A stretch of 64,000 bases of DNA. It comes from Hydromonas sp. (GTDB lineage: Bacteria; Pseudomonadota; Gammaproteobacteria; Burkholderiales; Burkholderiaceae). The position numbers and the translations under genes were made by a program. Shown here one piece after another: positions 1 to 8,079 of this stretch. The stretch spans positions 89,781-153,780 of the forward strand of contig JAFEII010000009.1 of assembly GCA_017495165.1 (NCBI GenBank), read 5' to 3'. Every line of letters begins with the position of its first letter. Within the stretch, counting starts at the first letter, position 1. The notes beneath the pieces are model-generated. The model was not told the DNA's origin. It worked only from the letters and a program-made list of their open reading frames with translations, and made no database searches.

Positions 1-305
1 AAGCCTTTGAAGCGCTGAACGACCATCCGCTGGTGGTGGACGCGCAAACGCTGGGCATGGTTGGCGGCTTGGTGCTGATTAAAAACAAAGCAACGGGCGA
101 GTTGTTTGACGACAGTGTTGGCGTGGGCATGATTTGCCGTGGCCATTGTTTTGGCAACGGTTTGATTATGCGCGCCGTGGGCAACCGCATGATTATTGCG
201 CCGCCGCTCACCATCAGCCATGCTGAGATTGATGAACTCGTGCGTTTGGCGCGGCTGGCACTGGATGCGACGTATGCCGATTTACAAACCGCTGGCGTAA
301 TTTAA
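1..305 (+). CDS. spuC: Putrescine--pyruvate aminotransferase, C-terminal end (partial)
   Basis: The frame is open from the window edge (first full codon at 3) to the TAA at 303-305, so only about the last 100 residues are present. They match the small C-terminal domain of class III PLP-dependent aminotransferases of the putrescine/omega-amino acid:pyruvate group, including the segments MICRGHCFGNGLIMR and IIAPPLTISHAEIDEL. The catalytic lysine lies upstream of the window. Known family role: transamination of putrescine to 4-aminobutanal with pyruvate as acceptor. Its position directly before a polyamine ABC importer repeats the spuC-spuD order of Pseudomonas, which supports the assignment. 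The exact diamine substrate is inferred. Confidence 0.8.
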   Translation, partial: AFEALNDHPLVVDAQTLGMVGGLVLIKNKATGELFDDSVGVGMICRGHCFGNGLIMRAVGNRMIIAPPLTISHAEIDELVRLARLALDATYADLQTAGVI

Positions 306-348
306 GCACTCAGGGGCTGGAAGATTGACAAATATGGTTGAAATACGT

Positions 349-398
349 GAATTTTGCGCCACTTGACGTGCATTTTGTAACGGTTTGGGGCAAAATTC
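349..398. repeat. Imperfect inverted repeat upstream of potF
   Basis: The arm GAATTTTGCGCC (349-360) and the arm GGGGCAAAATTC (387-398) are reverse complements with one mismatch, separated by 26 nt. The element lies between the aminotransferase stop and potF. A TTGACA hexamer (325-330) sits just in front of it. It may be a weak terminator or an operator for the transporter genes; the sequence alone does not decide. Confidence 0.4.
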
Positions 399-545
399 TA
401 CTTTGAATGGTTCGGCCTGATTGCGCTGAACGTGGTACTTTTAACCAAAATAAAATCGATTCAATCGTTGAGTTGTGCAACGGCTTTTGCTGATTTTATT
501 TTTCTATTTTGTGGCACTTTTTTAATTTACCCAAGGAGTTTTATC

Positions 546-1703
546 ATGAATGCAAAAATCTTACGTGCTTGTGGTTTGAGTTTGGTTGCCGTTTTGGTCA
601 TGTCCGCTTGCGGCAACAAATCGGCTCAAAAACCTGTTGAAGCTGCGCCTACTCCAGCCGTGGCAGGTGCGCCAGCCCAATTGACTGGACAAGTAAGCGT
701 GTACAACTGGGCTGAATATATCCCTGAAACCTTTGTGGCCGACTTTAAAAAAGAAACGGGACTCAAAGTCAACTACGACACATTTGACACCGATGAAACG
801 CTCAATGCAAAAATCATCACAGGCAACACAGGTTACGACATCGTTGTGCCAGGTGCTGCGTGGGCAGAGGGGCAAATCAAACAAGGCAAATATCTAAAAC
901 TAGATAAAAGCAAAATCCCAAATTTAAAAAACCTTGATCCAGAACTGATGGCGCAAATTGCCAAAGCAGACCCAAACAATGACTACCTGATTCCATGGGC
1001 TTGGGGCTTTACAGGCGTTGGGATTAATGAAGAAAAGGTCAAAAAAGCCTTGGGCGATATGCCGCTGCCAGAGAACCCGTTTGACTTGGTGTTCAACCCT
1101 GTTTATACAAACAAACTCAAATCGTGCGGCATTTTCATGCTTGATTCGGCCTCTGAGGTGTTGCCCGCAGCATTGCAATACATGGGCAAAGAATCCAACA
1201 GCACCAACGTGGCAGACTACACAGAAGCCTTGGAAAAGGTTCTTAAACCGGTGCGCGCGGATGTGCGTAAGTTTGGCGACTCTGGTGTGGTAAATGATTT
1301 GTCTAACGGCAGTTTGTGTGTGGCTTTGGCTTGGTCGGGCGACATCAATATGGCCTCCAAACGTGCCAAAAATCCAAATATTCGGGTTTTGATGGGCAAA
1401 GGCGGGATTGTATTTTTTGACACCATGGCCATTCCAGCCGACTCTAAAAATGTGGACAATGCATACGCATGGATTAACTACTACTTAGATGCAAAAGTAG
1501 GCGCAACCATGACCAACGGCTTAAATTACGCCACGGCCAATAAAGCGTCGCTTGAGTTCGTAAGCCCTGAAGCAAAAGCAAACAAAACCATTTTTGTTGA
1601 AGCTGATGCCTTAAAAAACATGGCAATGCGCCGCTTGCCTGAGTCACAAGACGCACGCAAAGCCGTTGTGACTGTATTTAGCCAATTCAAAAGCACCAAA
1701 TAA
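546..1703 (+). CDS. potF: Putrescine/spermidine-binding protein of a polyamine ABC importer
   Basis: 385 residues, starting at the ATG at 546, which follows the Shine-Dalgarno AAGGAG (534-539). An open frame extends further upstream but has no ribosome site and would bury the signal sequence. The N-terminus has a hydrophobic segment ending VLVMSAC, a plausible lipobox, so this may be an anchored lipoprotein rather than a free periplasmic protein as in E. coli. PotF-type ligand motifs are visible: YNWAEYI near the mature start, LDSASEVL, LAWSGDI and FFDTMAIP, supplying the aromatic and acidic residues that cage the diamine. It delivers polyamine to PotHI. A terminator-like hairpin follows, probably damping transcription into potG. 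Confidence 0.9.
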   Translation: MNAKILRACGLSLVAVLVMSACGNKSAQKPVEAAPTPAVAGAPAQLTGQVSVYNWAEYIPETFVADFKKETGLKVNYDTFDTDETLNAKIITGNTGYDIVVPGAAWAEGQIKQGKYLKLDKSKIPNLKNLDPELMAQIAKADPNNDYLIPWAWGFTGVGINEEKVKKALGDMPLPENPFDLVFNPVYTNKLKSCGIFMLDSASEVLPAALQYMGKESNSTNVADYTEALEKVLKPVRADVRKFGDSGVVNDLSNGSLCVALAWSGDINMASKRAKNPNIRVLMGKGGIVFFDTMAIPADSKNVDNAYAWINYYLDAKVGATMTNGLNYATANKASLEFVSPEAKANKTIFVEADALKNMAMRRLPESQDARKAVVTVFSQFKSTK

Positions 1704-1716
1704 TCGCACCACCAAC

Positions 1717-1747
1717 GCCTCGCAGCCTCATGCTGCGGGGCTTTTTA
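1717..1747 (+). terminator. Hairpin terminator between potF and potG
   Basis: GCCTCGCAGC pairs with GCTGCGGGGC across a 5-nt loop and is followed by a T run. Placed between the binding-protein gene and the ATPase gene, it would reduce downstream transcription, a common way to make the binding protein in excess of the membrane parts. Confidence 0.6.
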
Positions 1748-1823
1748 TGGCCGATTCAATTCCCCCATCGATACCCCACTGATTACCCGCACCATTTACC
1801 TGCATGATTAAAGGAGACTTTTT

Positions 1824-2936
1824 ATGAACGAGCGCATCATCCGAGACCCTGCTTATTTAAGCATCGACACATTAGTCAAAAAATTCGGCGATGTGACTGC
1901 CGTCAATAAAATTTCCATCGACATTGGGCAAGGCGAAATTTTTGCGCTGCTCGGCAGCTCAGGCTGCGGTAAATCAACCTTGCTGCGCATGTTGGCTGGC
2001 TTTGAGTCGCCCACATCCGGCAAAATTTTACTGGGCGGCCAAGACATCACCACAATCGCGCCGTATGAGCGCCCAATCAACATGATGTTTCAGTCGTATG
2101 CGTTGTTTCCGCACCTCACGGTTTGGGACAATATCGCGTTTGGCCTGCGCCGTGACGGTCTGGCAAAAGACGTGGTCGCCCAAAAAGTAGAGGCCATGCT
2201 CAAGCTCACACAGCTCACCCAATACGCCAAACGCAAGCCGCACCAATTATCAGGCGGCCAACAACAACGCGTTGCGTTGGCGAGAAGTTTGGCCAAAGAA
2301 CCCAAATTGTTATTGCTTGATGAACCGTTGGGCGCATTGGACAAAAAATTACGTGAAGCCACGCAGTTTGAATTGGTCAACATTATTGAAAAAGTTGGCG
2401 TGACCTGCGTCATGGTCACGCACGACCAAGAAGAAGCCATGACCATGGCAAACCGGATTGGCATTATGTCCAACGGCGAATTGTTGCAAGTTGGCTCGCC
2501 ATCTGAAGTATACGAAACACCGCGCACCGAGTTTGTGGCCGATTTCATCGGCAATGTGAATTTATTTGAAGGCGAAATTGTGCTGGAAGACGACGTGCAG
2601 GCCGAAGTCCAAACCGCAGACGCCTTACACGTGATTGACCATGCAATTACAGGTCAAGTGGGTTCAAAAATCACCATCGGCATTCGCCCAGAGAAAATCG
2701 ACATCAGCAGCACCGCGCCAAACCAGCGCGGCAACCAAGCCAAAGGTGAGGTGATTGAAGTCTCTTATTACGGCTCTGACACCATGTTTTATGTCAAATT
2801 GGCAGGCACAGGCAAAGTGGTGCGCGTCCAAAATGCCAACACCAGCCGCCGCTTGGACGAGTCCGAAAAATTCACATGGGGCGACCAAGTGTATGTGTCT
2901 TGGACCTCGGAATCCATTGTTCCGTTATATCTATAA
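1824..2936 (+). CDS. potG: Polyamine ABC importer ATPase
   Basis: 370 residues, from the ATG at 1824 after the site AAGGAG. Walker A is GSSGCGKST, the ABC signature is LSGGQQQRVALARSLA and Walker B is LLLLDEPLGALD, followed by the switch histidine in VTHDQEEA. A C-terminal TOBE-like regulatory domain of about 130 residues follows the nucleotide-binding domain, as in PotG and PotA. It hydrolyses ATP to drive polyamine uptake through PotHI. Ten bases separate its stop from potH, consistent with one transcript. Confidence 0.93.
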   Translation: MNERIIRDPAYLSIDTLVKKFGDVTAVNKISIDIGQGEIFALLGSSGCGKSTLLRMLAGFESPTSGKILLGGQDITTIAPYERPINMMFQSYALFPHLTVWDNIAFGLRRDGLAKDVVAQKVEAMLKLTQLTQYAKRKPHQLSGGQQQRVALARSLAKEPKLLLLDEPLGALDKKLREATQFELVNIIEKVGVTCVMVTHDQEEAMTMANRIGIMSNGELLQVGSPSEVYETPRTEFVADFIGNVNLFEGEIVLEDDVQAEVQTADALHVIDHAITGQVGSKITIGIRPEKIDISSTAPNQRGNQAKGEVIEVSYYGSDTMFYVKLAGTGKVVRVQNANTSRRLDESEKFTWGDQVYVSWTSESIVPLYL

Positions 2937-2948
2937 GCGAGGTGTTTG

Positions 2949-3869
2949 ATGAAATACAACCGTAAAAGTCCAACCACACCGCGCAGCCCTTGGGGCAAGT
3001 GGTCTGTGATTGGCACGCCGTATTTGTGGCTGATTGTCATGCTGCTCGTGCCGTTTATTTACTTGTTCATGATCAGCTTGGCCGAAATGGTGCAAGGCGG
3101 TGGTTTTATGGACGTGTACCGCGACGGCGGCTGGTTTTTTAAAGACAATTACAGCCCCGTATTCAAAGACATTATGGACGGCGGTATGTATCGCGCCGCG
3201 TATCTGTCCTCGCTGTATTACGCGAGTTTGACCGCAATTGGTTGCTTAATTATTGGCTATCCGTTTGCGTATTTTATGGCGCGGGCGCGCAAAGAATTGC
3301 AACCGACCTTGCTGCTGTTTGTCATGTTGCCGTTTTGGATTTCAATGCTGATTCGCGTGTACGCAATCAAAATTTTGTTTGATGATTCGGGCTTTTTGGC
3401 CTCGACTTTATCGGGCGCGTTGATGGGGCTGGGTTTGATTGATGAGCCGCTGCATTTATTGGGCACGTCTTTCTCCATGATGTTTGGCATGATTTATGTG
3501 TATTTGCCATTTATGGTGCTGCCATTGTATTCGGCGCTGTCCAAAATGGATCCGCGTTATTGGGAAGCGGCGGCGGATTTGGGTTCAACCCCAATCAAAA
3601 CCTTCTTCTTAATCACCGTGCCTTTGTCAAAATCAGGGATTGTGGCGGGCTTGATGTTGGTATTTATTCCATGCATTGGTGAATACGTGATTCCGCAATT
3701 GCTCGGTGGCGCCGACACCTTGATGATTGGGCGCGTGCTGGCCGATGAATACTTCCAAAACGCCGATTGGCCGCGTGCTTCGGCTTTGGCAATCACGCTG
3801 ATTTTGCTGGTGCTTGTGCCAATGGCCATTTTAAACAAATACCAAGAAAAAACAGGAGAGTCTAAATGA
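2949..3869 (+). CDS. potH: Polyamine ABC importer permease subunit
   Basis: 306 residues. The ATG at 2949 is preferred over the adjacent upstream TTG because GAGG lies at a proper distance in front of it. The protein has about six hydrophobic membrane segments. The EAA coupling loop is visible as YWEAAADLGSTPIKTFFLITVPLSKSG, here split for length: key residues EAA, G and the P near the end. It forms the inner-membrane channel with PotI. Its stop overlaps the potI start in an ATGA arrangement at 3866-3869, indicating translational coupling. Confidence 0.92.
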   Translation: MKYNRKSPTTPRSPWGKWSVIGTPYLWLIVMLLVPFIYLFMISLAEMVQGGGFMDVYRDGGWFFKDNYSPVFKDIMDGGMYRAAYLSSLYYASLTAIGCLIIGYPFAYFMARARKELQPTLLLFVMLPFWISMLIRVYAIKILFDDSGFLASTLSGALMGLGLIDEPLHLLGTSFSMMFGMIYVYLPFMVLPLYSALSKMDPRYWEAAADLGSTPIKTFFLITVPLSKSGIVAGLMLVFIPCIGEYVIPQLLGGADTLMIGRVLADEYFQNADWPRASALAITLILLVLVPMAILNKYQEKTGESK

Positions 3870-4690
3870 AAGCGACGCATCGTTGGTTCTCCTTGGGTTG
3901 GATGGGCGCGGTTTATGCCTTTTTGTATTTGCCCATTTTTGTCTTGATACTGTTTTCTTTCAACAGCGGTCGCTCATCTGTTTGGCAAGGGTTTTCTACC
4001 GAAGGCTATGAGGCGCTGATGAGCGATTCACAAATGCTTGATGGTTTGTGGGTGTCGCTCAGAATTGCGCTGATTTCGGCCACGTTGTCGGCCATTTTGG
4101 GCACATTGATTGCATTTGTTTTAACCCGCTACAAGCGCTTTAAAGGCAAAGCGTTGTTTGGCTCGATGGCCAGCACGCCGCTGGTCATGCCTGAAGTCGT
4201 GTTGGGCTTGTCTTTATTGGTGGTGTTTAAGGCTTTAATCGGCATCCAAGGTGGATTTTTAACCATTATTTTAGGTCACACGTTGTTGGGTGCAGCTTAT
4301 GCGGCCGTCGTTGTGCAAGCGCGCATGACCGAAGTGCCAAAGGCGTATGAGGAAGCAGCGCTGGACTTGGGCGCCAAACCGTTGACAACGTTTTTCTTGG
4401 TGACTTTGCCATTAATTGCACAGTCAATTTTGTCGGGCTGGTTGTTGGTGTTCACGATTTCATTTGATGATGTGGTGATTTCGCAGTTTTTGAACGGGCC
4501 TGGTGTGAAGCCGTTGCCAACCGTGATTTTTGAAAGCGCACGTTATGGCGCCAAACCTGTGGTAAATGCGGTGGGCGCGGTGATTGTGTTGTTTGTATCC
4601 ACCTTGTTGATTGCGGGCAGCATTTACATCCAAAAACGTGAAAAACGAATTGCAAAAGAAATTGCGGCGGCGTACCGCGACGCGGCTTAA
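3866..4690 (+). CDS. potI: Polyamine ABC importer permease subunit
   Basis: 274 residues, second permease of the importer, starting at the ATG that overlaps the potH stop by 4 nt. It has a hydrophobic N-terminal segment (YAFLYLPIFVLILFSF), further membrane segments, and the EAA loop motif EEAALDLGAKPLTTFFLVTL. It pairs with PotH and docks PotG. A strong terminator about 80 nt downstream ends the transport operon. Confidence 0.92.
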   Translation: MKATHRWFSLGWMGAVYAFLYLPIFVLILFSFNSGRSSVWQGFSTEGYEALMSDSQMLDGLWVSLRIALISATLSAILGTLIAFVLTRYKRFKGKALFGSMASTPLVMPEVVLGLSLLVVFKALIGIQGGFLTIILGHTLLGAAYAAVVVQARMTEVPKAYEEAALDLGAKPLTTFFLVTLPLIAQSILSGWLLVFTISFDDVVISQFLNGPGVKPLPTVIFESARYGAKPVVNAVGAVIVLFVSTLLIAGSIYIQKREKRIAKEIAAAYRDAA

Positions 4691-4771
4691 GGCTTTGTAC
4701 ACTGTAAGCTGTAAATTGTAAATTTTACACATCTATTCTTAATCTCTCATATTGACCATTTAAACGCGGCA

Positions 4772-4800
4772 TAAAAACACCCTTAACCGGGTGTTTTTGT
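4772..4800 (+). terminator. Rho-independent terminator after potI
   Basis: AAAAACACCC and GGGTGTTTTT form a perfect 10-bp stem with a 6-nt loop and a U-rich tail. It may work in both directions because the stem is flanked by A on one side and T on the other. Confidence 0.8.
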
Positions 4801-4840
4801 GCGTTCAGTCAATGACGTGCGTATTCAAGAAAACAGGGTC

Positions 4841-4888
4841 ATTGCGGGCTTGACCCGCAATCTTTTCAAAATTGCACCATGCAATTTT
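4841..4888. repeat. Two small palindromes before puuC
   Basis: The potI-puuC gap of 387 bp holds no gene. Besides the terminator it contains two short hairpins in tandem: ATTGCGGG/CCCGCAAT with a 5-nt loop (4841-4861) and AAAATTGCA/TGCAATTTT with a 3-nt loop (4868-4888). The second has a T run and could be a weak terminator. A perfect TATAAT at 5037-5042, about 36 nt before the puuC start, is a likely -10 element for puuC; no convincing -35 is seen. Confidence 0.5.
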
Positions 4889-5077
4889 TGACGCAGAATT
4901 TTTTACAGGCTCTGCGTTTATTGAATCCGCAAAGTGGCGTTGTTTTTGTACGGTTTTTAAATCAAAGTCAGAGCCACTTTGATTTATGCCACGCGGCCAA
5001 TTGGTCGTTTTACTCGCTTATACGCGCAATGGCTTTTATAATTGGCGCATCTTCATTGAACTATAAAAGGATTTTGT

Positions 5078-6571
5078 ATGACTTTAGCAATCAACTGGCA
5101 AGCGCTTGCCGCCACAATCGCCTTGGATGGCCGCGCATTTGTAAACGGCCAACGCGTGCCCGCAATTGACGGCGCAGTTTTCGATTGCATCAGCCCGCTC
5201 AATGGCAAAAAAATTGCCGATGTGGCGCGTTGCACCAAAGCGGACGTAGACGCAGCGGTTCTGAATGCCCGCGCGGCTTTTGAGGATGGACGTTGGGCGC
5301 ATTTGTCACCCAAAAAGCGCAAAGAAATTATGATTCGCTTTGCCGATTTGATTCAAGCCAACGCCAATGAATTGGCGGTGATGGAAACCCTCGATATGGG
5401 CAAGCCCGTTGCCAACGCATTGGCGGTGGATGTCAATGCCGCACAAAATACCATCCGCTGGTACGGCGAGGCGATTGATAAAGTGTATGACGAAGTTGCG
5501 CCGACGTCGCGTGACTCGCTCGCGTTCATCACGCGTGAGCCTGTGGGGGTGGTGGCGGCGGTTGTGCCTTGGAATTACCCGCTGCTCATGACCTCTTGGA
5601 AAATTGCGCCTGCATTGGCGATGGGCAATTCGGTGATTTTAAAACCATCAGAAAAATCGCCTTTAACCGCGCTGCGTTTGGCTGAACTTGCGTTAGAAGC
5701 AGGGATTCCTGCGGGCGTGTTTAATGTGTTGCCTGGATACGGCCACGAGGCGGGCGCGGCGTTGGCCGAGCACATGGACGTCGATTGCATCGCATTTACG
5801 GGCTCAACTGCTGTCGGCAAACGCATCATGCAGGCCGCAGCGTCATCAAACCTCAAACGCGCTTGGATGGAGTTGGGCGGCAAATCGGCCAATATCGTAT
5901 TTGCCGATGCACCAAACCTTGATGAAGCCGCAGCCGCAGCCGCAGGCAATGTGTTTTACAACCAAGGTGAGAGCTGCAATGCGCCCAGCCGCTTGTACGT
6001 AGAAGCCTCGATTGCGGATGAATTTATGGCAAAAGTGGCGGCGCACGTGGCCGCATTTAAACCAGCCAATCCGTTGGATGCCGCCACCAGTATGGGCGCG
6101 ATTGTGGATGATGTTCAAATGAAGAGCGTGTTGAAATACATTCAATCAGGGGTTGACCAAGGCGCCACGCTGATTGCGGGTGGCTCGCAAGTGTTGGCTG
6201 AGACAGGTGGTTTCTTTATCGAACCCACAATTTTTATGGCACAGCAACACATGACGATTGTACAAGAAGAAATCTTTGGCCCCGTATTGGCCGCCATCCC
6301 GTTTGATACCGAAGCCCAAGCGATTGCGTTGGCGAATGACTCGATTTATGGCCTGCAAGCGGCGGTTTGGACGAGCAATGTGTCCAAAGCACACCGCGTG
6401 GCGCGTGCCTTGCGCGCAGGCACGGTGCATGTCAATCAATACAACGATGACGACATCACCGTGCCGTTTGGCGGTTACAAGCAGTCAGGCAACGGGCGCG
6501 ACAAGTCATTGCACGCGCTGGATAAATACTGCGAGCTGAAAACCACGTGGTTGAAAATCGACCCAGCCTAA
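5078..6571 (+). CDS. puuC: Gamma-glutamyl-gamma-aminobutyraldehyde dehydrogenase
   Basis: 497 residues, about the length of E. coli PuuC (495), and similar to it along the whole chain. The NAD-binding segment has VPWNYPLL and GNSVILKPSEKSPL, the catalytic glutamate lies in ELGGKSANIVFAD and the catalytic cysteine in NQGESCNAPSRL. The C-terminal segment PFGGYKQSGNGRDKSLHAL is typical of PuuC. It oxidises gamma-glutamyl-gamma-aminobutyraldehyde, the product of PuuB, to gamma-glutamyl-GABA. It could also act on free 4-aminobutanal made by the upstream aminotransferase. puuB follows 45 nt later and is probably cotranscribed. Confidence 0.88.
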   Translation: MTLAINWQALAATIALDGRAFVNGQRVPAIDGAVFDCISPLNGKKIADVARCTKADVDAAVLNARAAFEDGRWAHLSPKKRKEIMIRFADLIQANANELAVMETLDMGKPVANALAVDVNAAQNTIRWYGEAIDKVYDEVAPTSRDSLAFITREPVGVVAAVVPWNYPLLMTSWKIAPALAMGNSVILKPSEKSPLTALRLAELALEAGIPAGVFNVLPGYGHEAGAALAEHMDVDCIAFTGSTAVGKRIMQAAASSNLKRAWMELGGKSANIVFADAPNLDEAAAAAAGNVFYNQGESCNAPSRLYVEASIADEFMAKVAAHVAAFKPANPLDAATSMGAIVDDVQMKSVLKYIQSGVDQGATLIAGGSQVLAETGGFFIEPTIFMAQQHMTIVQEEIFGPVLAAIPFDTEAQAIALANDSIYGLQAAVWTSNVSKAHRVARALRAGTVHVNQYNDDDITVPFGGYKQSGNGRDKSLHALDKYCELKTTWLKIDPA

Positions 6572-6616
6572 TCAGCTCAATCAACTCAATTTTAAATAAT
6601 CAGTCAAAGGAATTTT

Positions 6617-7903
6617 ATGACCACGCAACACGCACCCACTTATTACGCCGCCACAGCGAATGCCAGCCCCGCGCGCCCCGCGTTACAAGGTGATATTGAT
6701 ATTGATGTCTGCGTGATTGGCGCAGGCTACACAGGCCTGTCCACCGCATTGCACTTGGCCGAACAAGGCTTTAAAGTCGTGATTTTAGAGGCCGCCAAAA
6801 TCGGCTTTGGCGCAACAGGGCGCAACGGCGGCCAAATCGTCAACAGTTACAGCCGCGACATTGACACCATCGAAAAACAAGTCGGCATCGACGGCGCAAA
6901 GGTCTTTGGCCAAATGGCGTTTGAAGGCAATCGCATCATTCGCGAGCGCATCGCCAAGTACAACATTGAGTGCGACCTCAAAAACGGCGGCGTGTACGCA
7001 GCATTCACGGCCAAGCAAATGGGGCATTTAACCCACCAACAAAAATTATGGGCGCGTCACGGCCACAACCAAGTTGAAATGCTTGATAAGCAACAACTGC
7101 GCGACATTGTTGGCACGGATATTTACGTGGGCGGCTCGATTGACCATTCGGGTGGGCATTTTCATTCCCTGAATTTGGCGTTGGGTGAAGCGGCTGCATT
7201 TGAAAGCTTGGGTGGCGTGATTTATGAGCAATCGGCCGTGATTAAAATCACGCGCGGTGCGCAGCCGCAAGTCCACACAGCGCAAGGCTCGGTCAAATGT
7301 CGGACTGTGGTTGTGGCTGGCAATGCCTACCTGAATGGTTTGGTGCCAGAATTGGCCGCTAAAAGCATGCCGTGCGGCAGCCAAGTGGTCACCACCGCGC
7401 CATTGAGCGATGAAATGGCGCACAGTATTTTGCCAAAAGGCTATTGCGTTGAGGACTGCAACTATCTGCTTGATTACTACCGCTTAACGGGCGACAACCG
7501 CTTGCTGTTTGGCGGCGGCGTGATTTACGGCGCGCGTGATCCTGCCAATGTTGAAGCCTTGGTGCGCCCAAATTTAGAGCGCACATTCCCGCAGCTCAAA
7601 GGCGTCAAAATCGATTTTGCATGGACGGGTAATTTCTTACTCACGCTGTCGCGCCTGCCGCAAGTGGGGATTTTGGGCGAGCATGACAATATTTTTTACT
7701 CGCAAGGCTGTTCAGGTCACGGCATTACGTACACCCATTTGGCGGGCAAAGTTCTCTCAGAAGCGATTATGGGACAACGCGAGCGTTTCAACGCCTTTGC
7801 GCAATTGCCGCATTACCCGTTCCCTGGTGGGCGTTTGATGCGCGTGCCATTTACCGCCATTGGCGCGGCTTATTATAATTTGCGTGATAAGTTTGGGATT
7901 TAA
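6617..7903 (+). CDS. puuB: Gamma-glutamylputrescine oxidase (FAD-dependent)
   Basis: 428 residues, a DAO-type FAD oxidoreductase. The Rossmann dinucleotide motif is VCVIGAGYTGLSTALHLAEQ, followed by FGATGRNGGQIV. The C-terminal part QGCSGHGITYTHLAGKVL is the usual FAD-contact region of the PuuB/OrdL group. In the Puu pathway it oxidises gamma-glutamylputrescine to the aldehyde consumed by PuuC. The start is the ATG at 6617 after AAAGGA. puuA and puuD are not in this window and may lie upstream. The neighbours make PuuB more likely than a generic DAO-family oxidase. Confidence 0.85.
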   Translation: MTTQHAPTYYAATANASPARPALQGDIDIDVCVIGAGYTGLSTALHLAEQGFKVVILEAAKIGFGATGRNGGQIVNSYSRDIDTIEKQVGIDGAKVFGQMAFEGNRIIRERIAKYNIECDLKNGGVYAAFTAKQMGHLTHQQKLWARHGHNQVEMLDKQQLRDIVGTDIYVGGSIDHSGGHFHSLNLALGEAAAFESLGGVIYEQSAVIKITRGAQPQVHTAQGSVKCRTVVVAGNAYLNGLVPELAAKSMPCGSQVVTTAPLSDEMAHSILPKGYCVEDCNYLLDYYRLTGDNRLLFGGGVIYGARDPANVEALVRPNLERTFPQLKGVKIDFAWTGNFLLTLSRLPQVGILGEHDNIFYSQGCSGHGITYTHLAGKVLSEAIMGQRERFNAFAQLPHYPFPGGRLMRVPFTAIGAAYYNLRDKFGI

Positions 7904-7962
7904 ATGATGGGCTTTAAACGATAAGTTTTAAATAATGGGTGTTTAAGCCTATTTGCGAGGTT

Positions 7963-8003
7963 GAAAAAAACCGCCTGCGTATTGTGTGCAGGCGGATTTT
8001 TTG
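7963..8003 (+). terminator. Terminator after puuB
   Basis: CCGCCTGC and GCAGGCGG form an 8-bp stem with a 9-nt loop, flanked by seven A on the left and six T on the right. It closes the polyamine module and could also serve the convergent minus-strand gene ending at 8078. Confidence 0.8.
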
Positions 8004-8039
8004 CGGTGCGTATTTTCAATGTCAAGACATAAAAACGGC

Positions 8040-8079
8040 AAAACATCAAAACATCAAAACATCAAAACATCAAAACATC
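8040..8079. repeat. Five tandem copies of an 8-bp unit
   Basis: The unit AAAACATC occurs five times without interruption at 8040-8079. It lies between the puuB terminator and the 3' end of the convergent persulfide dioxygenase gene, whose TGA stop (8080-8078 on the minus strand) falls in the last unit. A change in copy number would not alter either protein. Confidence 0.9.

Noticed and set aside
432..545. N-terminal extension of PotF from a GTG at 432
   Set aside because: It has no ribosome site and would hide the signal peptide; the ATG at 546 has AAGGAG at proper spacing.
8040..8079. Octamer repeats as iterons of an origin
   Set aside because: No replication gene, AT-rich unwinding region or DnaA box cluster is seen nearby.
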